Assembly: GCF_002794355.1 (NCBI RefSeq)
Contig: NZ_PGOI01000001.1
Span: 248,001-312,000 of the forward strand
Source of the DNA: Pseudorhodobacter sp. MZDSW-24AT
GTDB lineage: Bacteria; Pseudomonadota; Alphaproteobacteria; Rhodobacterales; Rhodobacteraceae
Direction: 5' to 3'
Length of the DNA stretch: 64,000 bases
Position numbers and translations under genes: made by a program. This document shows positions 53,904-62,976 of this stretch, one piece after another (position 1 is the stretch's first letter; every line of letters starts with the position of its first letter). The notes beneath the pieces are model-generated. The model was not told where the DNA came from and did not search any database. It saw only the letters and a program-made list of their open reading frames with translations.

Positions 53904-54097
53904 CCTTCCAATCCCGCATCCCGTCGGCGCAACCGATGACCGGTGAGGATGGTCTGGTGGCAGCGCCACCGCATGCGCCGCTTCAGATGCCACGGCAGAC
54001 GCTGCAACGCAGCCCCGGCAGCTTCGGACTTTGGGCAGGTTCCTTGCTCGCACGGCTCGGCGCGCTCTTGCGCGTCAACCAGCGGCGCGCAGGCTAA
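53900..54097 (+). CDS. opgI: Small opg-operon protein, OpgI candidate
   Basis: A 65-aa ORF whose ATG overlaps the opgG stop (ATGA) and whose TAA lies 2 nt before the opgH start. It reads MTFQSRIPSAQPMTGEDGLV near the start, and ends with the basic amphipathic stretch GSLLARLGALLRVNQRRAG. In Rhodobacter sphaeroides a gene named opgI lies between opgG and opgH and is required for backbone synthesis. The assignment here rests on position and coupling, not on sequence that I can recall. It could act as the missing N-terminal part of the shorter alphaproteobacterial OpgH. Confidence 0.7.
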   Translation: MTFQSRIPSAQPMTGEDGLVAAPPHAPLQMPRQTLQRSPGSFGLWAGSLLARLGALLRVNQRRAG

Positions 54098-54099
54098 AG

Positions 54100-55875
54100 A
54101 TGACGGCGCGTCCGGGCTCGGCTCCGGTGGCCGAACAGCGCCCCGCCGCCGCGCGGGCGGTGGCGCTCGTGGCCAGCCTGACAGCGGCCATCGCGGCGGG
54201 CATGGTGTTCCTGACCTATGGCGCCGCCGATGGCGTCTCGTCGCTCGATATCCTGCGCAGCGCGCTGATCATCCTGTCCACTTGGTGGCTGGCTTGGGGC
54301 GCGGCCACGGCCTTGCTCGGTCTGGCCACGCGGCGCGCCCCCGCCATGCCCCGCCACAGCGGCCCGATCCGCGGCAAGACCGTGGTGATCGTGCCCGTCT
54401 ACAACGAAGATCCGGTCGCCACCTTCACCCGCATCGCCGCGATGGACGATTCCTTGCGCGCGGCGGGCGATCCGGCGCAGGTCGATTTTGCCATCCTCTC
54501 CGACACCCGCGATCCGGGGGTGGCTGAGGCTGAAACCCGCTGCTTTGCCCGTCTCGTCGCGCAGCAACACGGCGAAGGGCGCATGTTCTATCGCCGCCGC
54601 AGCGCCAATACCGGGCGCAAGGCGGGCAATATCGAAGAGTTCATCACCACCTCGGGCGCGGCATGGGATTACGCGATCATCCTGGATGCCGACAGCCTGA
54701 TGGAAGGCGCGACGATGATCGAAATGATCCGCCGCATCGAAGCCGACCCGTCTCTGGGCCTTTTGCAAACCCTCCCGCGCGTGATCCGCGCCCGCTCGAT
54801 CTTCGGGCGCGCCATGCAATTCGCAGCCGCCTTCCACTCGCCTGCCTTTGCGCGCGGGCTGGCCGCCATGCAAGGCCGCTCTGGCCCTTTCTGGGGCCAC
54901 AATGCCATCGTGCGGGTGCGGGCTTGGGCGCAAAGCTGCGGCCTGCCCGAGCTGTCGGGACCGCCTCCCTTTGGCGGCCATATCCTCAGCCATGACTCGG
55001 TCGAGGCCGTGTTGCTGGCACGGGCCGGATGGACGGTGCGGCTGGATGACGACCTGACCGGAAGCTATGAAGAAGGCCCCGAGAATATCCTTGACCACGC
55101 CAAGCGCGACCGCCGCTGGTGTCAGGGCAACTTGCAACACGCCAAGATTCTCGCCGCCCCCGGCCTGCTGGGATGGAGCCGCTTTGCCCTGTTTCAGGGC
55201 ATTTTCGCCTATCTGGCCCCGGTGATCTGGCTGGTCTTCATCGCGGCTTCGATCGCCGCGATCCCCGCCACCGGACAACCCGATTACTTCCCGCTGGAAC
55301 ATTGGCGCTTCCCCGTCTTCCCCAATGATGAAACGCCCAAGGCCATCGGGCTTGCGGTCGGGATTTTCGGGCTTCTGGTGATGCCCAAACTGCTGGTGGT
55401 GCTGGACGCCATCTTCACCGGGCGCGCGCGACAGTTCGGCGGCGCGGGCCAAAGCCTGCGGGCGGTGCTGTCGGAACTGGCGCTTTCCTCGCTCTTTGCG
55501 CCCGTGCTGCTGGCCTTCACCACCCGCTCTGTGCTGCAAGTCGTCTCGGGCCGCGACGGCGGCTGGCCCAGCAACAACCGCGATGCCAGCGGCCTGACAT
55601 GGGCCGAAAGCTGGCGCGCCGGGCGCTGGATCACCCTGTGCGGGGCCTTGGGGCTCGCCTTGACCCATACCGTGGCCCCCAACCTCACGCTGTGGCTGCT
55701 GCCTGTCACCGGCCCCATGCTGCTGGCCCCGCTGCTGATCTGCTGGACCTCGCGCCCGGCCAAACCCGGCCAATTCCCGGTGCCCGCCGATCGCCACCGC
55801 CCCGAGATCGTGGCGCGCCACGATGCGATCCTCGACCACTGGACCCGCACCACAAGGGAGCGGCAGGTTGCCTGA
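54100..55875 (+). CDS. opgH: Glucans biosynthesis glucosyltransferase OpgH
   Basis: OpgH (MdoH) is the inner-membrane processive GT2 enzyme that polymerises glucose from UDP-glucose into the glucan backbone. The 591-aa protein has GT2 motifs: VPVYNEDP, ILDADSLMEG (DxD-type), GHILSHDSVEA, and RDRRWCQGN, the Q/RxxRW-type motif. Membrane helices flank the catalytic part. It is shorter than the ~850-aa E. coli protein at both ends. ATG at 54100 follows the small gene by 2 nt. Confidence 0.93.
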   Translation: MTARPGSAPVAEQRPAAARAVALVASLTAAIAAGMVFLTYGAADGVSSLDILRSALIILSTWWLAWGAATALLGLATRRAPAMPRHSGPIRGKTVVIVPVYNEDPVATFTRIAAMDDSLRAAGDPAQVDFAILSDTRDPGVAEAETRCFARLVAQQHGEGRMFYRRRSANTGRKAGNIEEFITTSGAAWDYAIILDADSLMEGATMIEMIRRIEADPSLGLLQTLPRVIRARSIFGRAMQFAAAFHSPAFARGLAAMQGRSGPFWGHNAIVRVRAWAQSCGLPELSGPPPFGGHILSHDSVEAVLLARAGWTVRLDDDLTGSYEEGPENILDHAKRDRRWCQGNLQHAKILAAPGLLGWSRFALFQGIFAYLAPVIWLVFIAASIAAIPATGQPDYFPLEHWRFPVFPNDETPKAIGLAVGIFGLLVMPKLLVVLDAIFTGRARQFGGAGQSLRAVLSELALSSLFAPVLLAFTTRSVLQVVSGRDGGWPSNNRDASGLTWAESWRAGRWITLCGALGLALTHTVAPNLTLWLLPVTGPMLLAPLLICWTSRPAKPGQFPVPADRHRPEIVARHDAILDHWTRTTRERQVA

Positions 55876-57013
55876 TCTTCCCCACCAGCGCGATCAGCGG
55901 ATAGACCTGTTTCGGGGCATCGCGCTGGTGATGATCTTCATCAACCACATTCCCGGCACCCTCTGGGAAAACTTCACCTCGCGCAACTTCGGCTTTTCCG
56001 ACGCGGCCGAGGGTTTTGTGCTGATGTCGGGGATCGCCGCCGGGCTCGCCTATGGCCCGGCCTTTCTGAAACGCCAACCGCTGTGGCCTGCCACGCTGCG
56101 GCCTTGGCGCCGCGCGCTGACGATCTGGGCGGTGCATGTGCTGGTGGTGGCGCTGGTGCTGGCGCTGTTCTTGGCACTGGCCGAGCATCCGGCCATCGCC
56201 GAGATGGCCAAACGCCGCAACATCCTGCCAGCGATCCAAGATCCGGCCAGCTATCTCTTGCCGCTCACCCTGTTGTCCCATCAGTTCGCCTATGCCGACA
56301 TCCTGCCGATGTATGTGGTGCTGATGGTCGTCGCCCCCGGCATCCTGTGGTGCGCCGTGCGCGCGCCGGGGTGGACGATGGCGGCCTCGCTCGCGCTGTG
56401 GTTCCTGATCGGGCTGCTCCGCATCCGGGTGCCGACCTGGCCGCTCGACAATGGCTGGTTCTTCAATCCGCTGGCATGGCAAGTGCTGTTCGTCGCCGGC
56501 ATCCTGACCGGGCTCGCCCTGCGCCAGCGCCGCCGTCTGCTCCCCGTGCGGCCTTGGGCCGTCTGGCTTTCGGCGGCGGTGGTGATCGCAGCCGCCTTCT
56601 GGGTGCAGGTCCCGGTGATCGCGGCTTGGGGCGGACACGGGTTCTGGTTGCTGCACGAATACGCCGGCTTGCCGCCGGTGCTGACCGCCTTTGACAAAAG
56701 CTTCGTCTTTTTCCCGCGCCTGCTGCACATCCTTGCGCTGGCCTATCTCATCAGCGCCTTGCCTTGGCTGCGCACAGCGGCGGCACATCCGCGCCTCGCC
56801 CCGCTCACGCTGCTGGGCCGCCATTCGCTGCCGGTCTTTGCCTCCAGCACCGTGCTGGCCTATGGCGCGCAGGTCATCAAAGCGATGTCCCCGCCGTCAC
56901 TGCTCTTGGACAGCGCGCTGATCGCCGCCGGACTGGCCATCCTTTTCGCCATCGCCGTGGTCCGCGACCGGCAGAAACCCCCAAAGGCCCCGGCCCCGGC
57001 CCCAGCACCCTAA
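55868..57013 (+). CDS. opgC: OPG succinyltransferase OpgC
   Basis: OpgC adds succinyl groups to periplasmic glucans. The 381-aa polytopic protein (about ten helices) begins PDLPHQRDQRIDLFRGIALV and has the OpgC signature FINHIPGTLWENFTSRNFGF. I choose TTG at 55868, overlapping the opgH stop by 8 bp, with GGGAG about 9 nt upstream; an ATG at 55823 would overlap opgH by 53 bp. Same gene order as in Rhodobacter sphaeroides. Confidence 0.9.
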   Translation: MPDLPHQRDQRIDLFRGIALVMIFINHIPGTLWENFTSRNFGFSDAAEGFVLMSGIAAGLAYGPAFLKRQPLWPATLRPWRRALTIWAVHVLVVALVLALFLALAEHPAIAEMAKRRNILPAIQDPASYLLPLTLLSHQFAYADILPMYVVLMVVAPGILWCAVRAPGWTMAASLALWFLIGLLRIRVPTWPLDNGWFFNPLAWQVLFVAGILTGLALRQRRRLLPVRPWAVWLSAAVVIAAAFWVQVPVIAAWGGHGFWLLHEYAGLPPVLTAFDKSFVFFPRLLHILALAYLISALPWLRTAAAHPRLAPLTLLGRHSLPVFASSTVLAYGAQVIKAMSPPSLLLDSALIAAGLAILFAIAVVRDRQKPPKAPAPAPAP

Positions 57014-57035
57014 ATCGCCCCCTGCCCTGCCAAGC

Positions 57036-57067
57036 AAAACGGGCGCGGCCTCATGGCGCGCGCCCGT
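57036..57067 (-). terminator. Terminator between convergent opgC and lepA
   Basis: ACGGGCGCG and CGCGCCCGT form a 9-bp stem. On the minus strand it is followed by TTTTG, so it mainly serves lepA. Confidence 0.75.
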
Positions 57068-57073
57068 CTGTGA

Positions 57074-58873
57074 TCAGCTGTCCATCTTCAAGGCCGAGAT
57101 GAAGGCTTCCTGCGGAATCTCCACCTTGCCGAACTGGCGCATCTTCTTCTTACCCGCCTTCTGCTTGTCCAGCAGCTTGCGCTTGCGCGTCGCGTCGCCG
57201 CCATAGCACTTGGCCGTCACGTCCTTGCGCATCGCGCTCAGCGTTTCACGCGCGATCACCCGCGCGCCGATGGCGGCCTGAATCGGGATCTTGAACATAT
57301 GGCGCGGGATCAGCTCTTTCAGCTTTTCCACCATCGCCCGCCCCCGCGATTCCGCCCGGTCCCGGTGCACCATCATCGACAGCGCGTCGACGGGTTCCTC
57401 GTTCACCAGAATCGACATCTTGACCAGATGATCCTCACGATACTCACTGATCACATAGTCAAAGCTGGCATAGCCCTTGGTCACCGACTTCAACCGGTCG
57501 TAGAAATCGAACACCACCTCCGCCAGCGGCAGGTCATAGACCACCATCGCGCGGCTGCCGGCATAGGACAGATCCAGCTGAATGCCGCGCCGGTCCTGAC
57601 AGAGCTTCAGAATATCGCCAAGGTAATCATCGGGCACCATGATGGTGGCCTTGATGCGCGGCTCTTCGATATGATCCACATAGGTCAGATCGGGCATGTC
57701 GGCGGGGTTGTGCAGATCGCGCACCTCGCCATCCTTCATATGCAGCTTGAACACCACGCTTGGCGCGGTGGTGATCAGGTCAAGATCATATTCCCGCTCC
57801 AGCCGGTCCCGGATCACCTCAAGGTGCAACAGGCCCAGAAAACCGCAGCGGAAGCCAAAGCCAAGCGCCGCCGAGGTTTCCATCTCGGAACTAAAGGACG
57901 CGTCGTTCAGTTGCAGCTTTTCAATCGCGTCGCGCAGATCCTCGAAATCATTGGCATCCACCGGGAACAGACCGCAGAACACCACCGGCTGTGCAGGTTT
58001 GAACCCCGGCAGCGGCGTTTCGCAGCCCTTCTTCTCAGAGGTGATGGTGTCGCCCACGCGGGTGTCACGCACCTGCTTGATCGACCCGGTCCAGATGCCA
58101 ATCTCGCCCGGCCCCAGCTCTTCGATATCCACCATCTGCGGCTTCAGCACCGCCAGCTTGTCCACGCCATAGACCGCATTGGTCTGCATCATGCGGATGC
58201 GGTCACCCTTGCGGATCACACCGTCGATCACCCGGATCATCACGACCACGCCCAGATAGCTGTCATACCAGCTGTCCACCAGCATCGCCTTCAACGGCGC
58301 GTTGCGGTCCCCTTTCGGCGCGGGCAGGCGCGTCACGATCGCTTCCAGCACGTCCGGAATCCCCAAGCCCGACTTGGCCGAGATGTTGATCGCATCCGAA
58401 GCATCCAGCCCGATCACATCCTCGATTTGCGCCTTCACCCGCTCGGGCTCGGCCGCCGGCAGGTCGATCTTGTTCAGCACCGGCACGATCTCATGGCCCG
58501 CGTCCAAGGCCTGATAGACATTGGCCAGCGTCTGCGCTTCGACCCCTTGGCTGGCATCCACCACCAAGAGACTGCCTTCCACCGCCTTCATCGACCGGCT
58601 GACCTCATAGGCAAAGTCGACGTGGCCGGGGGTGTCGATCAGGTTCAGGATATAGGTCCGCCCATCCTTGGCCGGATATTCGATCCGCACCGTGTTGGCC
58701 TTGATCGTGATCCCGCGTTCCCGCTCGATCTCCATACTGTCCAGCATCTGCGCCTTCATGTCGCGCGCAGCCACCGTCCCGGTCAATTGAATGAGCCGGT
58801 CGGCAAGGGTGGATTTTCCGTGGTCGATATGGGCCACGATCGAGAAATTGCGGATGAGATCAAGCTGGGTCAT
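57074..58873 (-). CDS. lepA: Elongation factor 4 (LepA)
   Basis: A 599-aa ribosomal GTPase that back-translocates or remodels stalled ribosomes. G1 AHIDHGKST, switch [10 protein letters not shown] and the NKIDLP G4 motif are at the N-terminus. The LepA-specific C-terminal domain holds [20 protein letters not shown] and ends [24 protein letters not shown] at 58873 gives [19 protein letters not shown], the usual length; ATG at 58882 (MPRM...) has a slightly better ribosome-binding site. The longer frame to 59209 is not supported. Confidence 0.96.
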   Translation of the reverse strand: MTQLDLIRNFSIVAHIDHGKSTLADRLIQLTGTVAARDMKAQMLDSMEIERERGITIKANTVRIEYPAKDGRTYILNLIDTPGHVDFAYEVSRSMKAVEGSLLVVDASQGVEAQTLANVYQALDAGHEIVPVLNKIDLPAAEPERVKAQIEDVIGLDASDAINISAKSGLGIPDVLEAIVTRLPAPKGDRNAPLKAMLVDSWYDSYLGVVVMIRVIDGVIRKGDRIRMMQTNAVYGVDKLAVLKPQMVDIEELGPGEIGIWTGSIKQVRDTRVGDTITSEKKGCETPLPGFKPAQPVVFCGLFPVDANDFEDLRDAIEKLQLNDASFSSEMETSAALGFGFRCGFLGLLHLEVIRDRLEREYDLDLITTAPSVVFKLHMKDGEVRDLHNPADMPDLTYVDHIEEPRIKATIMVPDDYLGDILKLCQDRRGIQLDLSYAGSRAMVVYDLPLAEVVFDFYDRLKSVTKGYASFDYVISEYREDHLVKMSILVNEEPVDALSMMVHRDRAESRGRAMVEKLKELIPRHMFKIPIQAAIGARVIARETLSAMRKDVTAKCYGGDATRKRKLLDKQKAGKKKMRQFGKVEIPQEAFISALKMDS

Positions 58874-58882
58874 GCGCGGCAT

Positions 58883-59229
58883 ATAGCCTGTAAATATGGG
58901 GGCGGGAAGAGGGTTGCCGCGTTTGCCGCAGGCAAGGATCACACGCGTCGAAATGCCCTGCCTCAGCCCGCTGATTCTCTGCCTTTCGCTGGGGTGCAGC
59001 CCCCGCGCGCGGGCCTTGTGCGGCCGTCTGGGCCGCCTCTCGCGGGGCAGCCGCCCCCTGATCTGGTGGCAGGGTGGCCGCTGACCGCAACCCCTGCCCC
59101 GGCCTTGGGCAATCCCCCGCTCAGCGCTGCCCCGGCATTGAAAAACGCGCCACGAATCGTCATGATCGTGCCACAAAAGCGACCAGAGGCGAGGGTGAAC
59201 CCTCCCCACGGCAAAGAGGCAGATTACCG
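58883..59229. other. Intergenic region between divergent lepA and the small secreted protein gene
   Basis: This 347-bp gap should contain promoters for both genes. It is very GC-rich. I find no convincing promoter pair, repeat or small gene. Confidence 0.4.
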
Positions 59230-59544
59230 ATGATGAAACCTGTTGTTCTGGCAGCTTGCGCCGCCATGCTGATGTCCCTGTCCACCGGCGCCGCCCTCGC
59301 CGGCCCGATTGAGCGCGCCTGTCTCAACTCCGACCGCAAGGCCGCCACCCGCCCTGTCTGCGCCTGTGTGCAGCAGGTGGCCGACATGACCCTGCGCGGC
59401 GGCGACCAGCGCAAGGCCGCCTCCTTCTTCAAGGATCCCGACCGCGCGCAAAAGGTGCGCATGTCCAAATCCGACAACGACAATGATTTCTGGCGCCGTT
59501 ACAAGGCCTTCGGCGATCAGGCCGCCGCCTTCTGCGCCAGCTGA
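59230..59544 (+). CDS. Small secreted cysteine-containing protein, Rhodobacterales-type
   Basis: A 104-aa protein with a signal peptide (cleavage after AALA, residue 24). The mature part has cysteines 31, 44, 46 and 102 and the segments [20 protein letters not shown] and [20 protein letters not shown]. Similar short proteins are frequent in Rhodobacterales and are sometimes labelled arginine transporter without support. Function unknown; the even cysteine number suggests one or two disulfides. GAGG lies about 10 nt upstream of ATG. Confidence 0.8.
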   Translation: MMKPVVLAACAAMLMSLSTGAALAGPIERACLNSDRKAATRPVCACVQQVADMTLRGGDQRKAASFFKDPDRAQKVRMSKSDNDNDFWRRYKAFGDQAAAFCAS

Positions 59545-59613
59545 AGCCGCAAGGCCGGGCGCGCACGCCGCTGCGCCCGGCCCGGTCCGCCCCGCAAGGG
59601 CGCGCCGAACATG

Positions 59614-59648
59614 AAAAAACCCGCCACGCAGTTCTGCGGGCGGGTTTT
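59614..59648. terminator. Bidirectional terminator between small secreted protein gene and rpmB
   Basis: AAAACCCGCC and GGCGGGTTTT pair around an inner CGCAG/CTGCG stem. The T/A tracts on both sides suit termination in both directions, strongest (six U) for rpmB. A second hairpin without a U run (59554-59581, GCCGGGCGC/GCGCCCGGC) lies closer to the plus-strand gene. Confidence 0.9.
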
Positions 59649-59668
59649 CAAATGTCTGTCGAAAGCGA

Positions 59669-59956
59669 TCAGGCCGCGGCCTGTGCCTTTGCGATCTCTT
59701 TCTTGATCTTCAGCGCGGTGCCCGACAGCTCTTCATCCTTGGCCTTGGCAAGGAAAGCGTCCAGCCCCCCACGATGGTCCACGGTGCGCAGGGCAGCCGC
59801 CGAAATACGCAGCTTGAACGACTGGCCCAGAATATCCGAGATCAGGGTCACTTCGTTCAGGTTCGGCAAGAAACGGCGACGCGACTTGTTGTTCGCGTGG
59901 CTGATGGTGTTACCGGTCATCGGGCCCTTGCCCGAGAGTTCGCAGACACGCGACAT
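59669..59956 (-). CDS. rpmB: 50S ribosomal protein L28
   Basis: A 95-aa ribosomal protein L28: [20 protein letters not shown], then [14 protein letters not shown] and [20 protein letters not shown]. The single cysteine in CELSGK is not part of a zinc-binding set, so it looks like a zinc-independent form. ATG has AAGGA 8 nt upstream. It is monocistronic between the terminator and hrpB. Confidence 0.96.
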   Translation of the reverse strand: MSRVCELSGKGPMTGNTISHANNKSRRRFLPNLNEVTLISDILGQSFKLRISAAALRTVDHRGGLDAFLAKAKDEELSGTALKIKKEIAKAQAAA

Positions 59957-60310
59957 CGTCGTAATCCTTCAAGTCAACGCCGACACGGCGTAAGGTGCAA
60001 AAACAACAAGGCCCGCGCAGACGCGACCTCGAATTCGATGGCTGCGTTTACGCGCGATTGCCGCCCTCGTCAAGCGATTCACCCGTCCCCCGCCAAGAAT
60101 TGGGCCGCTTCGGGCGCGCCCGGGCCTGACACGTCCCCCCCGCCCCATCCGTGGCAAGATGAGTATTTGGAAAAGGTGCAAGCCAAAGCGAGGCTCTTGT
60201 GCTTTTGCACCTTTCTTAAATACTCCCCGCGGAGCGGACGTCCGCAGGCGGTTGGCCGCAGGCCAGAGCCAAGACAAAAACAACGCGCGCGCCAGCGCGC
60301 ACATTTGCCT
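59957..60310. repeat. 354-bp intergenic with a long inverted repeat (60161-60224)
   Basis: The arms read GAGTATTTGGAAAAGGTGCA (60161-60180) and TGCACCTTTCTTAAATACTC (60205-60224), which pair over about 20 bp with three mismatches around a 24-nt loop. The motif (C)GGGGAGTATTT...AAGGTGCAA resembles the repeat pair near 10625 and 10820. The rest of the gap must hold the rpmB promoter; no gene is evident. Confidence 0.6.
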
Positions 60311-62740
60311 TCACGTCCCCCGCGGCTTGGCGCGCAACGTGGGGGCGGCTTGGGTCGGGTCTTCCGGCCAAGGGTGGCGCGGGTATTGGCCGCGCATGTC
60401 CTTGCGCACCTCCGTATAGCTGTTCGCCCAGAAGCCCGGCAGGTCCAGCGTCACCTGCACCGGGCGGTGCCCGGGCGACAACAGCGTCACGCGCAGCGGC
60501 AGGCGCGCGGCCCCCACCGTGGGGTGGCGGGTCAGTCCGAACATCTCTTGCAGGCGTACCTCGATCGAGGGGTGGTCACCATCATAGTCAATCGGCACCC
60601 GACGCCCCAGCGGGGTTTCGAAATGGGCGGGCACCTGCGCATCGGTCTGCGCCATCCGCTCCCAGCCGATCAGGGCGCGCAACGGCTCGGTCAGGTCCAG
60701 TGCGCGCAAATCAGCGGCGCTGCGCTTGCCCGCCAGATGCGGCAGCAGCCAGTCTGCGGCGCTTGCCAGCAGGCTTTCATCATCCAGTTCGGGCCAATCG
60801 GCCCCCCGCGCCAGCGCCAGCCGCGCCCGCAGCCGCCGGGCCGACGCGCTCCAAGGCAGACCGATCTGGCGCAGCCCCTCCAGCGCCGCGCACGCCAACG
60901 CTTCGGGCGGGGCCTCGGGCCAGTGCCGCTCGGCCAGCACCAGCGCGCCAAAGCGTTCCTGTCGCCGCGCCAGCACCTTCCCTTCGCGCCGCGACCATCG
61001 GCAGACCTCTTCCCACGCGATCTGATCGGCGGAAAGCGCGCGCAGCTCGGCCTCCGTGAGGGCAAGCGCCTGCCGCACCTGCGCCTCGCGCGGGTCACCG
61101 TCCAGATCGGTGGCCACGATCAGCCGCGCGCCCGACAGCGAAAGCCCCGCCGCCATCGCCGCCCCCTTGCCGCCCGAGAGCACCCAGCGCGGCGCGTCAC
61201 CGGCCCGGCGCAGCCCGATGCGGTCAGGATAGGCCAGCGCCGCGCGTTGCGCCGCCGAAAGATCCGCCCGCTGCGCCTGTGGCACCAGCCGCGCCAGCCG
61301 CCGTGCTTCGGAACGGATGCGGTCCAGCGTCGGGCGATGCGCCTCGGGCGGCGGGCGGTCGAGGGCGTTCAGCCGCGCCAGCAGATCAGGCCCCGCCCCC
61401 CGCAGCGGGTCGCGCTCGGCCAGCAGCGCCGCCAGCGGCGCGGCCTCGGGTCCCGCGATCACCAGCATATGCGCGAGCCGCGGATGCAGCGGCAGCGCCG
61501 CCAGCGCGCGGCCATGCGCGGTGATCGCCCCGCGCGCATCCAGCGCCCCCAGCCCGCGCAACAGCCCCTGCGCCTCGGCCAGCACGCCCGGATGCGGCGG
61601 TGTCAGGAACGGCAGGTCCACCGCCCCCCACAGCGCCAGCTCCAGCGCCAGCGGCGCCAGATCCGCCGCCTCGATCTCGGCGGGCGGAAAGGCCGCCATG
61701 CCCCCCTCTTCGCCGCGCGTCCACAGCCGATAGCAGACCCCCGGCGCCACCCGGCCCGCGCGGCCCCGGCGTTGCTCTGCCTCGGCCCGCGTCACCCGTT
61801 CCGTCACCAACCGCGACATGCCGGAGCCCGCATCAAAACGCGCCCGCCGCGCGCGGCCGCCATCCACCACCACCCGCACGCCCGGAATGGTCAGCGAGGT
61901 TTCGGCGATCGCGGTCGCCAGCACCAGCTTGCGCCCCGGCGCAGGGGCCAGCGCCGCCTGCTGGGCGGCAAAGTCCATTGCGCCAAACAGCGGGCGCAGG
62001 GTCATGCCCGGCATGCCCTGCACCTGCGCTTCCACCCGGCGGATTTCGCCTTCGCCGGGCAGAAACACCAGAATATCGCCTTCGGGCACCTCCTCCGCCG
62101 CCTGCCGGATCAGACCCGCCACCGCCGCCTCATAGCGCAGCGAGGCATCGGGCGGGCGCGGCAACCAGCGCGTCTCCACCGGAAAGGCGCGCCCTTCCGA
62201 GGTGATCAGCGGCGCATCCCCCATCAGCGCCGCCACCGGGGCCGCGTCCAGCGTGGCCGACATCACCAGAAGCTGCAAATCGGGCCGCAGCGCGCCGCGG
62301 ATTTCAAGGCACAGCGCCAGCCCCAGATCGGCCTGCAAGGAGCGCTCGTGAAACTCGTCAAAGATCACCAGCCCCACGCCGGGCAGTTCGGCATCGGACT
62401 GGATCATCCGGGTCAGGATGCCTTCGGTCACCACCTCGATCCGGGTGGCGGCACTGGTGCGGGACTCGCCCCGGATGCGGTAGCCCACGGTCTGGCCCAG
62501 ATCCTCACCCAGCGTTTCGGCCATGCGGGCGGCGGCGGCGCGGGCGGCAAGCCGCCGTGGCTCCAGCATCAGGATGCGGCCCGCGACCTGCTCCAAAAGC
62601 GCCAGCGGCACCCGCGTGGTCTTGCCTGCCCCCGGCGGCGCTTGCAGCACCGCCAGCCCCCCTGCCGCCATCGCGGCTTGCAGGGCGGGGATCACCTCAT
62701 CAATCGGCAGTGCATCGGCGGTTGGCAGGGTGCGGGACAT
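60311..62740 (-). CDS. hrpB: ATP-dependent helicase HrpB
   Basis: An 809-aa DEAH/RHA-family helicase. Motif I is APPGAGKTTRVPLALL, motif II DEFHERS, motif III MSATLD, and motif VI EQRRGRAGRVAPG. The HrpB-specific C-terminal domain includes YTEVRKDMRGQYPRHPWPED. ATG at 62740 gives MSRTLPTADALPIDEVIPAL; extension to 62845 is not supported. Physiological role in bacteria is poorly defined (RNA processing or membrane-linked RNA metabolism). Confidence 0.93.
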   Translation of the reverse strand: MSRTLPTADALPIDEVIPALQAAMAAGGLAVLQAPPGAGKTTRVPLALLEQVAGRILMLEPRRLAARAAAARMAETLGEDLGQTVGYRIRGESRTSAATRIEVVTEGILTRMIQSDAELPGVGLVIFDEFHERSLQADLGLALCLEIRGALRPDLQLLVMSATLDAAPVAALMGDAPLITSEGRAFPVETRWLPRPPDASLRYEAAVAGLIRQAAEEVPEGDILVFLPGEGEIRRVEAQVQGMPGMTLRPLFGAMDFAAQQAALAPAPGRKLVLATAIAETSLTIPGVRVVVDGGRARRARFDAGSGMSRLVTERVTRAEAEQRRGRAGRVAPGVCYRLWTRGEEGGMAAFPPAEIEAADLAPLALELALWGAVDLPFLTPPHPGVLAEAQGLLRGLGALDARGAITAHGRALAALPLHPRLAHMLVIAGPEAAPLAALLAERDPLRGAGPDLLARLNALDRPPPEAHRPTLDRIRSEARRLARLVPQAQRADLSAAQRAALAYPDRIGLRRAGDAPRWVLSGGKGAAMAAGLSLSGARLIVATDLDGDPREAQVRQALALTEAELRALSADQIAWEEVCRWSRREGKVLARRQERFGALVLAERHWPEAPPEALACAALEGLRQIGLPWSASARRLRARLALARGADWPELDDESLLASAADWLLPHLAGKRSAADLRALDLTEPLRALIGWERMAQTDAQVPAHFETPLGRRVPIDYDGDHPSIEVRLQEMFGLTRHPTVGAARLPLRVTLLSPGHRPVQVTLDLPGFWANSYTEVRKDMRGQYPRHPWPEDPTQAAPTLRAKPRGT

Positions 62741-62976
62741 GATGCCGGGGTTAGGCCCAGAACCGGCGCAGATCAAGGCCCCGGCGCGACAGCGGCCCTG
62801 AAACGACACGGCGCCCTCAGCATCTCCGGCGCCTTTCGAACCCACACAGACATGCTCTGGCCTCGCCCCCCACGATAGGGCATGAAGGGCAGCAGACAGA
62901 ACCCGATCTGCCCCCGGGGGCGGGACACCCCCGCAGACCGTGCCAGATCAACCAGATGTGACAGGTGGGCGCTGCG

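Noticed and set aside
59774-62878. Open frame of 1034 codons on the plus strand
   Set aside because: It is antisense to hrpB and rpmB; composition (R, Q, H, P rich) is typical of a mirror frame of a high-GC gene.
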